64,000 bases of DNA from Chryseobacterium kimseyorum (GTDB taxonomy: Bacteria > Bacteroidota > Bacteroidia > Flavobacteriales > Weeksellaceae): assembly GCF_025971945.1 (NCBI RefSeq), contig NZ_JAPDHW010000013.1:1-64000 (forward strand). Reading direction: 5' to 3'. Each line of letters opens with the position of its first letter. The stretch's first letter is position 1. The notes beneath the pieces were generated by a model that made no database searches, was not told the origin of the DNA, and worked only from the letters and a program-made list of their open reading frames with translations. Position numbers and translations under genes: made by a program. Positions 1 through 8,488 of the stretch are shown here, piece after piece.

Positions 1-68
1 TTAAGTAACCCTAATCTCCTTTTTCAACACTTAATCCATCCACTCCTGCGCTCCCCGTATCGGGACTG

Positions 69-99
69 CAAAGATAAAAACTTTTTTTATTCCCACAAA
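69..99 (-). promoter_or_regulatory. Leftward promoter P1, probable rRNA-operon leader
   Basis: Read on the minus strand, TTTG is followed after 19 bases by TATCTTTG, a very good match to the Bacteroidota -33/-7 consensus TTTG-N19-TAnnTTTG. Transcription would run out of the window at base 1 with no start codon in reach. The G/C-rich leader downstream resembles leaders of flavobacterial rRNA operons, but that identification is inference. Confidence 0.6.
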
Positions 100-215
100 T
101 TTTATTTGATTAAAATTTATTGGAATTTTTAAAGTTAATTCCTATTCAGAGTTTTTGTTCCTGCCTATCTAAAGGCTCTTCTGCGCTACTGACTGACTCT
201 CGTTTTTCAGTGGGG

Positions 216-248
216 CAAAAGTAGTACGTTTACCCCTCTACTTCCAAA
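216..248 (-). promoter_or_regulatory. Leftward promoter P2, upstream of P1
   Basis: On the minus strand TTTG is followed after 21 bases by TACTTTTG, again fitting TTTG-N19..21-TAnnTTTG. It lies about 150 bp upstream of P1 in the same direction. Tandem promoters of this quality are typical of highly transcribed stable-RNA operons. Confidence 0.5.
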
Positions 249-584
249 TATATTTAACATAATGTTTACTTTTAATTCATATTTGTTGGTAATTAACTGA
301 AAGCGTGGGAGAAAAATTTTGGGAGGTTGAGTGGTGGGTGATCGGCGTTGGATGCTGGGTGAAGGATGCTAGATGATGGCTGGTCTGTGTGTGAGTTTGA
401 GAGTGAACGTGTGGGATGGAGGTGTTTCATATTAAAAGATTTGTGACATACTGGGAAGCTTAGAGTTAGCAAGTGTGGTTCGTGCGCTATGAGTAATGGG
501 TTTTATGTGTTGAACATGCGTTTGTAATTTGCTCTGCTCTTTGTGACGGTCTTACGGAGCTCTTTCTTATATACAGAATGATGA

Positions 585-1060
585 TGCTACAAACATGGCG
601 CTCCTATGGAGCTTTTTCTTCTCTCGGAAATCTGAAGCTACACACATTCCGCTCCTACGGAACTCTCTTTATATACAGAATGATTACGCTACAAACATGC
701 CGCTCCTATGGAGCTATTGTGCAATGCGGAAAGATTTTGTACTTGACGTTTAGCTTTCTAAAGCTCTAGTAGTTACAACATCTTTAACCTGCAGACATTG
801 TACCCCTAAGGAACTCTTATCAAATAAGAAATGATTGAGTTATTAATATTTCTCTTGCATAGAGCTATTTATACTTTTTGGAATTAATGGTAAAGACATC
901 CCGCTTCCAACAATCTATAAACATTTGCGCAAAATCCTAATCTGTAAATATGCAGCTCCTACAGAGCTCTAACTTTTCTCGGGAATCTAAAACTACACAC
1001 ATGGCGCTTTTTATATTCAGAAAGATTATCCTGTAAACATAAAATAGAAATATTGAATAC
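585..1060. repeat. Degenerate ~50-60 bp intergenic repeats with a CGCTCCTAYGGAGC palindrome
   Basis: At least five units follow one another. They share a core of ACAAACAT, two or three variable bases, then CGCTCCTAYGGAGCT, often followed by TATACAGAAAGATT-like sequence. Clear units start near 588, 646 and 688; weaker ones near 790, 945 and 990. The inner CTCCTAYGGAG is palindromic. Nothing here encodes a believable protein; the 300-1367 stretch holds only these repeats, simple GATG-rich sequence near 330-390 and the element at 1136. Confidence 0.6.
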
Positions 1061-1135
1061 GAAAAAATATTATTAGACTGGAACTAAACAATTACAAACA
1101 TATAATTGGGCAAAATAATGATCTACCGACCACTA

Positions 1136-1232
1136 CCCTAGCCCAGATTGAACGGCATGTTTGAGCTCTTTTTGTAAGGCAGGGGAAGAAATGGCGCAAA
1201 AAAGCGAGTAGAGAAAGCTGGAATAAGCTCCT
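1136..1232. repeat. Dispersed hairpin repeat, copy A
   Basis: Begins CCCTAGCCCAGAT, includes AACGGCAT, then a T-run, an A-run that can pair with it, and closes with AGCTGGAATAAGCTCCT. A second copy with the same blocks in the same order is at 56898-56996. The spacing between the blocks varies but both copies can fold back on themselves. Confidence 0.6.
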
Positions 1233-1367
1233 GATCGGGGTTTAAGTGTTTCAGGGCGAGATTATGCTCGAAAGTTGGAGTGATTGAGCGTTATAGTGGC
1301 AGAGTGTTAGAGTGTTAGAGTACAATTTTGCGTGATTATAATTCATCACACATCACATCCATATCAC

Positions 1368-1397
1368 AAAAAAATACCCCTGAAAATTTCAGAGGTA
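1368..1397 (-). terminator. Rho-independent terminator of asnS
   Basis: On the minus strand TACCTCTGAAA pairs with TTTCAGGGGTA across a three-base loop, followed directly by seven T residues. It sits 22 bp past the asnS stop codon. Confidence 0.8.
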
Positions 1398-1418
1398 CTA
1401 TATATTATATGATGCAGA

Positions 1419-2867
1419 TTAAAATTCTGCGTTCTTTGGAGTTCTTGGGAAAGGGATGACGTCACGAATGTTGGTCATACCTGTTACGAAAAGAACGAGT
1501 CTTTCTAAACCAAGTCCGAAACCCGCGTGAGGAACCGAACCGAATCTTCTGGTATCCATATACCACCAAAGTTCGTGCTCGTCTACGTGCATTTCTGCCA
1601 TTTTGGTTTTCAGGACGTCTAATCTTGCTTCTCTCTCTGATCCGCCAATGATTTCACCAATCCCTGGGAAAAGTACATCCATTGCAGCAACGGTTTTGTT
1701 ATCGTCGTTCAGCTTCATATAGAATGCTTTGATCTCTTTTGGATAATCGAAAAGAACAACAGGACACTCGAAATGCTTTTCTACCAAGAATCTTTCGTGC
1801 TCAGACTGAAGGTCTGTTCCCCAGCTTTCAACAGGATATTGGAATTTTCCTTTTTTGTTTTCTTTTGAGTTCATAAGAATCTCAATTGCTTCGGTATAGC
1901 TCACACGTTTGAAACGCTTTGCGATAACATTTTCCAATTTTTCAATCAATCCTTCTTTTGCTCGGTCTTTTTCAGGTTTTGATTTTTGTTCTTCTTCAAA
2001 ACGCTTGTCTAAGAATTCCAGATCGTCTTTACAGTTATCTAAAACATATTGAATCACATATTTCAGAAAATCTTCTGCCAAATCGATGTTATCTTCAAGG
2101 TTATTGAAAGCAACTTCCGGCTCAATCATCCAGAATTCTGCTAAGTGACGCGTTGTGTTTGAATTTTCTGCACGGAAAGTCGGGCCGAAAGTATAAATTC
2201 TTCCCAATCCCATTGCCGCAGTTTCACCTTCAAGCTGTCCGGAAACCGTTAAGTTGGTTTTTTTACCAAAAAAGTCCTGAGCAAAATCGATATCTCCCTG
2301 CTCGTCTCTTGGAATATTGTTTAAATCAAAGTTGGTTACGCCAAACATTTCGCCAGCTCCTTCCGCATCTGCTCCGGTAACAATCGGCGTGTTGATGTAA
2401 AAGAACTGGTTTTGGTTGAAAAAAGAGTGAATTGCAAAACTCACCGCGTGACGTACTCTGAAAACCGCTCCGAATAGATTGGTTCTGAATCTCAAATGCG
2501 CCTGCTCTCTCAACACTTCCAATGAGTGTTTTTTTGGCTGAAGAATAGTTTTATCTCTTTCTTCTGTAAAATTATCTCCTAAAATTATAATTTTTTTGGC
2601 GATAATTTCTACAGTTTGTCCGGCTCCCTGGCTTTCTACCACTTCACCTACAACTTTTAGCGAAGAAGCCGTACTGATTTTACTGATAATTTCAGCATCG
2701 AAATTTTCGAAATCAACAACAATTTGCAAATTATTAATCGTAGAACCATCATTAAGCGCAATAAAGCGATTTGAACGGAAGGCTCTTACCCAACCGTAAA
2801 CTGTAATGTCATGATGTAATACTTTTTTGTAGTCTTGTAGGACTTCTTTAATCGTCTGCTTTTTCAT
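1419..2867 (-). CDS. asnS: Asparaginyl-tRNA synthetase
   Basis: Charges tRNA-Asn with asparagine in the cytoplasm. The 482-residue product has the N-terminal OB-fold anticodon-binding domain ([20 protein letters not shown], about residues 23-42) followed by a class II catalytic core. Motif 2 is visible as [25 protein letters not shown] sequence and motif 3 as [10 protein letters not shown] near the C-terminus. The length is normal for bacterial AsnRS. I start at the ATG of MKKQTIKEV; a reading start 14 codons earlier is possible but adds residues outside the family. Transcribed alone, with its own terminator. Confidence 0.96.
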   Translation of the reverse strand: MKKQTIKEVLQDYKKVLHHDITVYGWVRAFRSNRFIALNDGSTINNLQIVVDFENFDAEIISKISTASSLKVVGEVVESQGAGQTVEIIAKKIIILGDNFTEERDKTILQPKKHSLEVLREQAHLRFRTNLFGAVFRVRHAVSFAIHSFFNQNQFFYINTPIVTGADAEGAGEMFGVTNFDLNNIPRDEQGDIDFAQDFFGKKTNLTVSGQLEGETAAMGLGRIYTFGPTFRAENSNTTRHLAEFWMIEPEVAFNNLEDNIDLAEDFLKYVIQYVLDNCKDDLEFLDKRFEEEQKSKPEKDRAKEGLIEKLENVIAKRFKRVSYTEAIEILMNSKENKKGKFQYPVESWGTDLQSEHERFLVEKHFECPVVLFDYPKEIKAFYMKLNDDNKTVAAMDVLFPGIGEIIGGSEREARLDVLKTKMAEMHVDEHELWWYMDTRRFGSVPHAGFGLGLERLVLFVTGMTNIRDVIPFPRTPKNAEF

Positions 2868-2912
2868 TTGTTGATTGATAAATTTTTGTATAAAAATTAA
2901 TGTCTGCAAATC

Positions 2913-2951
2913 TACAAAAAACAGTGTAATTTTTCTATGATTACACTGTTT
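2913..2951 (-). terminator. Terminator between the phosphatidyltransferase and asnS
   Basis: A perfect 12-bp inverted repeat (AAACAGTGTAAT and its complement, 9-base loop) followed on the minus strand by a T-run. It separates the leftward phosphatidyltransferase gene from asnS. The T-run runs into CAAATCTA, which on the minus strand is TAGATTTG, a possible -7 box for asnS. Confidence 0.7.
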
Positions 2952-2992
2952 GATTTAAAAATGATCATTTAATTCAGAAAATCTGTTTTAAT

Positions 2993-3592
2993 TTAATTAA
3001 AAAGTGTACTCTTTTTTCTCTGTTTACCTTTCCTGATATTCCACGCGTGATAACAACTTGGTATATCGTATTGCCATTTTGGAAGAATTAAAATAATCAG
3101 GATGACATCAACGTGAGAAACAATCCCCAAAAATATTGCCAGATAAAATGCCCAGCCAGCCTGTTGAAAACCTATTAAGTAGGTAAAGGCAATCAGCAAA
3201 CTCAAACCCCACATCTTCGAAAGCCATGCGTGAGTGCAGGTCTCTTTTTTAAATTTAATAATACTTATGATATAGTATAATGCTTCCATAATAAAAATCA
3301 GCGCTATACTCTGCCAATGATTTTTTATCACTTCAGGATTAATGAAATATGCTGCAAATCCCAATGAAAGCCAGAACACCAAATCTACCTGACTGTCTAA
3401 TCTCCTCAGCTTTTCTGAAGAAACCCCTACTTTTCTGGCAATGATGCCGTCAAAAATATCTGTCAGTAATCCGATAAACATCAAAGTTAAAATTACAAAT
3501 TGGGATTTTTCTCCATTAAAATAAGCTAAACTAAAAATAACCGGAGCAAAAATAAACCGTGTTGCGATTAAGAAATAAGGTATTGTTTTCAT
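2993..3592 (-). CDS. CDP-alcohol phosphatidyltransferase family membrane protein
   Basis: Integral membrane enzyme family that transfers a phosphatidyl group from a CDP-linked lipid to an alcohol. The 199-residue product has about five or six hydrophobic helices and the signature DIFDGIIAR, then RRLDSQVD about ten residues on, giving the aspartates of DxxDGxxAR...xxxDxxxD. The glycine normally found four residues before the third aspartate is replaced by leucine here, so activity is uncertain. The substrate alcohol cannot be told from sequence. It is followed after 125 bp by asnS and preceded by two envelope genes in the same direction. Confidence 0.75.
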   Translation of the reverse strand: MKTIPYFLIATRFIFAPVIFSLAYFNGEKSQFVILTLMFIGLLTDIFDGIIARKVGVSSEKLRRLDSQVDLVFWLSLGFAAYFINPEVIKNHWQSIALIFIMEALYYIISIIKFKKETCTHAWLSKMWGLSLLIAFTYLIGFQQAGWAFYLAIFLGIVSHVDVILIILILPKWQYDIPSCYHAWNIRKGKQRKKSTLFN

Positions 3593-3613
3593 ATTTAGAA
3601 TTTTTGATCATGT

Positions 3614-4246
3614 TTAAAATTTAAAAATTAAGCTGGTTTCAACTGAAAAAGAATTAAATCCTTCCGGTGCAGTTTGTTTATACCACAACCTGTAAGGCAC
3701 ATAAGAAGCCTGAACACCAATTCCCACATTGTTTTTCCAGAACCGAATTCCCTGACCGATTTTCAGAGATGAAAATGTTTCACCTCCCAGATCAGTATAA
3801 AGTGTATTTTCATCATTGTTATCAGTATTCCGAGACTCATCTTTTGGGATATTTTGATCATTAAAAATCAAATTGTGAATACTTAATTCTGAAACCCATT
3901 CTATTGTAAGGTTTTTAAAATGATATTCTTTTACCATTTTTGCACCCACATTCCAAATAAATTCTTCTGTGCGAACAGGATAAAGCAAACCGTTTTTTCC
4001 ATAATTAAATTCATAAAAACTTGTACTGTATCCTAAACTGCTTCCCAGTTCCAGATGAGTTTTGGTTTCGTCTGCCGGAAATCTGTACCAGTAACCAGCC
4101 GAAATACCTGCGTTGCTTTTTGTTTTAAATTTGTTGAAATTCAGAAATGATCCGACTTCAATCAGAGATCTCTCAGATTTTTCAGCGTTGACGTTTTGTG
4201 CAGAAAGATTCACACACAAAAACAGGAGTGTAATAAAAGTTCTCAT
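3614..4246 (-). CDS. Secreted envelope protein, possible outer-membrane beta-barrel
   Basis: A 210-residue protein with a clear Sec signal peptide (MRTFITLLFLCVNLSAQNVNA). The rest alternates polar and aromatic residues in short strands and ends in EVSLIFKF-like residues (VETSLIFKF), an aromatic-terminated strand as in Bacteroidota outer-membrane barrels. No family recognised. The gene begins 3 bp after the next upstream gene in the same direction, so the two are likely cotranscribed. Confidence 0.6.
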   Translation of the reverse strand: MRTFITLLFLCVNLSAQNVNAEKSERSLIEVGSFLNFNKFKTKSNAGISAGYWYRFPADETKTHLELGSSLGYSTSFYEFNYGKNGLLYPVRTEEFIWNVGAKMVKEYHFKNLTIEWVSELSIHNLIFNDQNIPKDESRNTDNNDENTLYTDLGGETFSSLKIGQGIRFWKNNVGIGVQASYVPYRLWYKQTAPEGFNSFSVETSLIFKF

Positions 4247-4249
4247 GAC

Positions 4250-4927
4250 TTAAAAATTGATTAATGGGAGTGCTCTCTTTCCGTTTTTATTCCAGAAGCC
4301 GATCTGAAGGCCTTTCATTCTCTTCGATTTGTTGACCAGCCCGATCTGCAAACCTTTTCCGTCTATATTATGATTGACCAATCCGATTTGTACACCTCTC
4401 AGAATTTCTGCATCATTGAATGCTGCTAAACTCAAACCTGTCATCTCTCTGGAAGAAACACCGAGTACTGCGACGAAGACTCCATTTCCTTTTTCGATAT
4501 CAAAATTTGCAAGCGAGACCATCGCGCCATTCATTGTGTGACCATAGTTGTAAAGCGAAATACCCGCTCCGTTATGACTGATTCCTCTCAAATATCCTGC
4601 GGGAGAAATATTTAATCCATTGACCTGAACAGTTTCCACATTTTTAATTCTTGAGGGATCGTGAAAAAACCAAAACAAAATCCCCAGTGGATTAACCTCT
4701 AAATTAAGTCCGTTCACCTTCTGTAATTTTAAAGCAGTTTCTTCCTTAAAAAGATATTGTGAATCCAGACCCAAACCGAAAGCCAATCCGTTGACTGTGC
4801 TGACTTTATTATTTAAAGGTGTAACAGCAACCAATCTTGTTTTTTGATGGGTAATTTCTAAACTGTCCTGAGAGAACATAAAACTGCTGAACAAAACCGC
4901 AGCGATTAAAAATATTTTCGTTTTCAT
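4250..4927 (-). CDS. Secreted protein with GLQIGLVN surface repeats (LA_2272-like)
   Basis: A 225-residue protein starting MKTKIFLIAAVLFSS, a Sec signal peptide ending near FSQ. Its C-terminal half carries repeated units of the form GLQIGLVN / GVQIGLVNHN / GLQIGFWNKN, the pattern of LA_2272-type surface repeat proteins (name recalled, not searched). Such repeats suggest a beta-solenoid or barrel-like surface fold. I use the ATG at the signal peptide rather than an upstream start that would prepend 36 unrelated residues and overlap the divergent regulator. It likely forms a two-gene unit with the downstream envelope gene. Confidence 0.65.
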   Translation of the reverse strand: MKTKIFLIAAVLFSSFMFSQDSLEITHQKTRLVAVTPLNNKVSTVNGLAFGLGLDSQYLFKEETALKLQKVNGLNLEVNPLGILFWFFHDPSRIKNVETVQVNGLNISPAGYLRGISHNGAGISLYNYGHTMNGAMVSLANFDIEKGNGVFVAVLGVSSREMTGLSLAAFNDAEILRGVQIGLVNHNIDGKGLQIGLVNKSKRMKGLQIGFWNKNGKRALPLINF

Positions 4928-4951
4928 AACATTTAATTTTAAATTATACTT

Positions 4952-5016
4952 CAAAGCTAAATTTGAAAACGACTTTGACGAATGCGAAAAAAAATTAAAA
5001 TAAATTGATACATTTG
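4952..5016. promoter_or_regulatory. Divergent promoter region of the envelope pair and HTH regulator
   Basis: Leftward: TAGCTTTG (-7 type) at 4952-4959 with TTCG 19 bp upstream. Rightward: TACATTTG at 5009-5016, 17 bp before the regulator ATG. The 106-bp gap between divergent genes suggests that the regulator acts on this region. Confidence 0.5.
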
Positions 5017-5033
5017 TGAAAATCGCAAAAACC

Positions 5034-5963
5034 ATGAATCAGGAAATTCTACTGAAGCAGATTAGAAAAAAAATCGGAGACAAATCTTTGAATGACGAAA
5101 TTGCCAATATCCTGAACATTAGTTACGATGCTGCACACAGAAGAACTTCGATGAAGGCGAAATTCAGTTTTGAAGAAGCCGTGGAACTGGCAAAATATTA
5201 TCAGATCTCACTTGATCAGTTTTTAGGAACCGAGAACCAGCTTGTTGTGAAAAGAACAAAACCTGTAAAAACGCAGGAAGATTTACTGTATTTCTTTGAA
5301 AGTTCCCTGAAGATTTTAGACGTTTTTCAGAATATCAATCAATCGAAGGTGTACTATTCTGCGAAAGATATTCCGTTTTTTTATACCATTTCAAATACTA
5401 TTCTTTCGAGATTTAAATTTTATGTCTGGATGAATCTCTTAAACGAAGATAAATTTCTCTGTTCTTTTGAAGATTTTGACCTTCCCTACCATTCGCCGAA
5501 AAATGAAATGCTCAAAGATCTCTATGAAAATCAGAATGTGACCGAAGTTTGGAATGACACCACTATAATGAGTATTCTGATGCAGATTTCTTTCTACTCA
5601 GAGATGGGACTTTTAAAATACAAAGACATCGAATTGATTTTAGAAGAAGTAAGAAATGTTCTGCAGAAAATTGAATTTAAAATTCAAAATAAACCTGACT
5701 TTAATTTTTATGTCAACGATCTGGTGATTTTAAGCAATAATATTCTGTTTAAAAATGAATATCAATCGTCATTTTTCATTCCCTTTAATATGTTTGGCTA
5801 TATGATGACGAATGATGAAAATACTTGCAATGACACATTAACCTATTTTGAACATGAAATTAAAAATTCAAAATCATTAAATACGTCCGGAAACAGGGAG
5901 AGAAAAATGTTTTTCAATAAAATGTATCAGCAGATTGATGATTTGTTAGAAAAGTTAAAGTAA
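5034..5963 (+). CDS. HTH transcriptional regulator, unknown C-terminal domain
   Basis: A 309-residue cytoplasmic protein. Residues 1-65 form a helix-turn-helix of XRE-like character (LNDEIANILNISYDAAHRRT with a following FSFEEAVELAKYYQIS helix). The remaining 240 residues are helical and match no domain I recognise. It is divergent from the two envelope genes and shares their short intergenic region, so control of those genes is a reasonable guess. The start is the ATG at MNQEILLK, just after a TACATTTG -7 box. The DNA target is not known. Confidence 0.65.
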   Translation: MNQEILLKQIRKKIGDKSLNDEIANILNISYDAAHRRTSMKAKFSFEEAVELAKYYQISLDQFLGTENQLVVKRTKPVKTQEDLLYFFESSLKILDVFQNINQSKVYYSAKDIPFFYTISNTILSRFKFYVWMNLLNEDKFLCSFEDFDLPYHSPKNEMLKDLYENQNVTEVWNDTTIMSILMQISFYSEMGLLKYKDIELILEEVRNVLQKIEFKIQNKPDFNFYVNDLVILSNNILFKNEYQSSFFIPFNMFGYMMTNDENTCNDTLTYFEHEIKNSKSLNTSGNRERKMFFNKMYQQIDDLLEKLK

Positions 5964-6072
5964 CCCAAAACTACGGTTATTAATTATTCATTAATTTCAG
6001 TGCTGAAGCCAGTAAAAATTAATGCATCGGCATGATTTTATATAGATGTAGTGTATCATTAAACCAAATATT

Positions 6073-6474
6073 ATGAACATTACATTAGAACAGGCTCAAA
6101 AAGCTATTGAAGCCGCACTTGAAAAATCAAAGGAATTAGGAGTAAAAATGAATATTGCTGTGATGGACAGCGGTGTAAATCTGGTAGCATTTGCAAAAAT
6201 GGATGACGCCTGGCTCGGTTCGATCGATATTGCCCAAAAGAAAGCAAAGACTGCAAGATTTTTTAATATGAACAGTGGTGAAATTGGAAAACTTTCACAA
6301 CCAGGACAGCCTCTTTACAACATTGAGCATTCCAACAACGGACTGATTACTTTTCCTGGCGGAGTTTTAATTAAAGATTCTTCCGGAACTGTCATTGGAT
6401 CAATTGGTGTGAGTGGAAGTACCGTAGATGACGATCATGAAGTTGCCACTGCAGGAGCAGAAGCTATAAAATAA
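6073..6474 (+). CDS. GlcG/HbpS family heme-degrading-like protein (DUF336)
   Basis: A 133-residue soluble protein covering one whole GlcG/HbpS domain: [23 protein letters not shown] at the start, [26 protein letters not shown] and [17 protein letters not shown]. Members bind heme or small ligands; many act beside redox or iron systems. No signal peptide is seen. It stands alone between a regulator and the rimM-rpsP unit and has its own terminator. Confidence 0.85.
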   Translation: MNITLEQAQKAIEAALEKSKELGVKMNIAVMDSGVNLVAFAKMDDAWLGSIDIAQKKAKTARFFNMNSGEIGKLSQPGQPLYNIEHSNNGLITFPGGVLIKDSSGTVIGSIGVSGSTVDDDHEVATAGAEAIK

Positions 6475-6495
6475 ATTTAATTTAAATATTTTTGA

Positions 6496-6523
6496 AAGTT
6501 GGTTTTAAGAGCCAGCTTTTTTT
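6496..6523 (+). terminator. Terminator of the GlcG-like gene
   Basis: AAGTTGGTT pairs with AGCCAGCTT (two G-U pairs), loop of five, then seven T residues. It is 20 bp after the stop codon. Confidence 0.7.
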
Positions 6524-6541
6524 GTGAAATTAATCGAGGAA

Positions 6542-7084
6542 TTATTCGTCTTTCTTCGAAGGCACCAGAAAAACATCAAGCAAACCTTCAGGAACCTGCA
6601 TTTTGATAAACCTTTCTTCACGGTTAACTTCAATAATCCAGTCTTTGATCAGAGGAATTACAACTTCTTTCCCTTCAAGATTGGTTACAAAATAATTCTG
6701 TGCGGTCTGATCATTTATAGATCTGATTACTCCACAATTATTGTCATCCTGATCAAGAATTTCGTAGCCGATCACTTCATGATAATAAAACTGATTACCT
6801 TTCAATTTTGGCAAACTCGTCAGCGGAAGGTAAACATCTTTATTCAAAGACTGATCTACCAGGGCTTCAGAAGAATTTTTAAATGCAATGTTCACAGCAT
6901 CGAGTTTACTCCACGATGTTTTTTCAACAAAAAAAGGAACCAGCAAACCGTTGATTTCAACAAAAATAGAATCAAGGTTTCTGTAAAGTTCGGGCTGATC
7001 TGTATCTAATTTAAGGATTACATTTCCGGCAAGACCGTGTCTGCGGGTGATTTTTCCTAATAAATAGCAGTCTTCTTTTTTCAT
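6542..7084 (-). CDS. rimM: 16S rRNA processing protein RimM
   Basis: Ribosome maturation factor for the 30S head, acting with S19. The 180-residue protein begins MKKEDCYLLGKITRRHGLAGNVILK, the RimM N-terminal barrel signature with the GxIxxxHGxxG pattern, followed by a PRC-barrel (YYHEVIGYEILDQD...GVIRSI, about 101-125) and VVIPLIKDWIIEVNREERFI. Length is normal. It lies downstream of rpsP in the same direction, the usual bacterial order. Confidence 0.93.
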   Translation of the reverse strand: MKKEDCYLLGKITRRHGLAGNVILKLDTDQPELYRNLDSIFVEINGLLVPFFVEKTSWSKLDAVNIAFKNSSEALVDQSLNKDVYLPLTSLPKLKGNQFYYHEVIGYEILDQDDNNCGVIRSINDQTAQNYFVTNLEGKEVVIPLIKDWIIEVNREERFIKMQVPEGLLDVFLVPSKKDE

Positions 7085-7199
7085 AATGTCAAAATTAGCA
7101 AATTTCCAATTAATTTCTTCTTCCGGGAATCTATAGAAAGGAAGAAAATGAATCTATTTCTTTAGGGACGAGAAACAAATTTATTTATTTTTAAAACAA

Positions 7200-7226
7200 C
7201 AAAGACACGAAAAAATCGTGCCTTTG
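7200..7226 (-). terminator. Possible terminator or attenuator after rpsP
   Basis: CAAAGRCACGA-type inverted repeat: on the minus strand CAAAGGCACGA pairs with TCGTGTCTTTG around a short T loop. The following T content is weak, so it may only lower read-through into rimM. Confidence 0.45.
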
Positions 7227-7245
7227 CTTTGTATTTTTAGAAGAA

Positions 7246-7809
7246 CTAAGCCTGAGTTTCTTCAGTTCCTTCTGCATCAGCAGTTGGCTCTTCAGTAGTT
7301 TCAGTAACTTCTTCAGCAGGTGCGTTAGCAGCTTCTTCAGCAGCTTTAGCATCAGCTTCCAATTGAGCAGCCGCAGCAACTCTAGCTTCGTTTACTTTAA
7401 CTTCAGCTTCTAAAGCAGCTTTTTTAGCATCAGCCTTAGCTGTAGATAAACCTTCTACTTTACCTTGTACTTTTTGTTCTTTAGATTCTAACCAAGCACC
7501 AAATCTTTTTTCAGCTTCAGCCTCGTCAAAAGCACCTTTAGCAACACCACCTTGTAAGTGTTTTTTGTAAAGTACACCTTTATAAGAAAGAATAGCTCTT
7601 GCAGTATCAGTAGGTTGAGCACCGTTGTTTAACCACTTTACAGCAGAGTCAACGTTCAAATCGATAGTCGCAGGGTTAGTAATTGGGTTGTAAGTACCTA
7701 GTTTCTCGATGAATCTACCATCTCTTCTAGCTCTAGCATCTGCAACCACGATATGGAAAAAAGGTTTTCCTTTTGATCCGTGTCTTTGTAATCTGATTTT
7801 TACTGACAT
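7246..7809 (-). CDS. rpsP: 30S ribosomal protein S16
   Basis: Small-subunit structural protein. The first ~85 residues are canonical S16: [42 protein letters not shown], and [22 protein letters not shown] sequence. The product is 187 residues, about twice an E. coli S16, because of an Ala/Glu/Lys-rich low-complexity tail from about residue 115 on. Such tails occur in Bacteroidota S16 proteins. It leads a unit with rimM. Confidence 0.96.
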   Translation of the reverse strand: MSVKIRLQRHGSKGKPFFHIVVADARARRDGRFIEKLGTYNPITNPATIDLNVDSAVKWLNNGAQPTDTARAILSYKGVLYKKHLQGGVAKGAFDEAEAEKRFGAWLESKEQKVQGKVEGLSTAKADAKKAALEAEVKVNEARVAAAAQLEADAKAAEEAANAPAEEVTETTEEPTADAEGTEETQA

Positions 7810-7857
7810 AATGTATGAATTTTAAGGGAACTCGTCCCGATTAAATATTTAAGTGTG

Positions 7858-7865
7858 CAAAGATA
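7858..7865 (-). promoter_or_regulatory. -7 box of the rpsP promoter
   Basis: Minus-strand TATCTTTG fits TAnnTTTG, 49 bp upstream of the rpsP ATG. No good -33 TTTG is found at the right distance. The leader carries a small GGGA...TCCC hairpin. Confidence 0.45.
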
Positions 7866-7902
7866 GTAAAATTTTCACAATTAGTTTTTAAATAACAAAA
7901 AT

Positions 7903-8487
7903 TTAGGTAAAAAAAACGAACGGTAATAAAGTCGAAATAATGACAGAAATAAAAACGGCCAGAAAAACAATCAAATTATCTCTGGTTTTGCCTGTTATCT
8001 GCCTAATTAAAAAATAGTTAATAATGTAGAGAGGAACAAGTAAAAAAAAGGAAAATACACCAGTGATTAAAATTGTTGTCAAAAAAAATAATAAACCAAT
8101 AACTGATGAAATAAAAACTCCCAAAATACTTTTGAAAATTGTATCTCTATCTATATTCCTATTCACTTTGACTGAAGAAAATTCATTGAATTTTAAAATT
8201 ATAAAATTTTCAAGTTCCTGATTATTTAGTACAGTTGAAGAAATATTTTCAAAAACAGAATCCAGATCTGAACCTTGTACTACCAGTTGATAAATTTCAT
8301 ACGATATCCTTCCCTTTTCTTTGACCAGCAACGTTTTATTATCTGCTTTACTTATAAAATCATTATAATTAAATTTTTGATTTATGGCTTCAGTCATCTC
8401 TTCATTTATTTCTCCAGTATGTTCCTTCATATAAAGATAAGCGGCAATCAAATCTTCTTCATTAAAATTTTTGTAAAAATTTTTCAT
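7903..8487 (-). CDS. Hypothetical protein with two or three C-terminal membrane helices
   Basis: A 194-residue protein. Residues 1-115 are soluble and charged (MKNFYKNFNEEDLIAAYLYM...), and 125-194 hold hydrophobic helices (ILGVFISSVIGLLFFLTTIL, VFSFFLLVPLYIINYFL, LIVFLAVFISVIISTLLPF). The last helix ends at the C-terminus. I do not recognise the family. It begins one base after the stop of the shortened nitroreductase, read in the same direction, and may be translated from the same message. Confidence 0.55.
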   Translation of the reverse strand: MKNFYKNFNEEDLIAAYLYMKEHTGEINEEMTEAINQKFNYNDFISKADNKTLLVKEKGRISYEIYQLVVQGSDLDSVFENISSTVLNNQELENFIILKFNEFSSVKVNRNIDRDTIFKSILGVFISSVIGLLFFLTTILITGVFSFFLLVPLYIINYFLIRQITGKTRDNLIVFLAVFISVIISTLLPFVFFT

Positions 8488-8488
8488 C

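Noticed and set aside
578..769. Open frame of 63 codons in the left repeat region
   Set aside because: It is made of the repeat units themselves (repeated RSYG segments) and has no protein character.
585..1060. Possible CRISPR array
   Set aside because: The repeats are degenerate, spacing is irregular, spacers are not distinct, and no cas gene lies nearby.
6524..7009. Rightward open frame of 161 codons over rimM
   Set aside because: Antisense shadow of rimM, which has clear family motifs.
7191..7379. Leucine/lysine-rich open frame overlapping the end of rpsP
   Set aside because: It is the frame-shifted reading of the Ala/Glu-rich S16 tail; codon and residue bias come from that tail.
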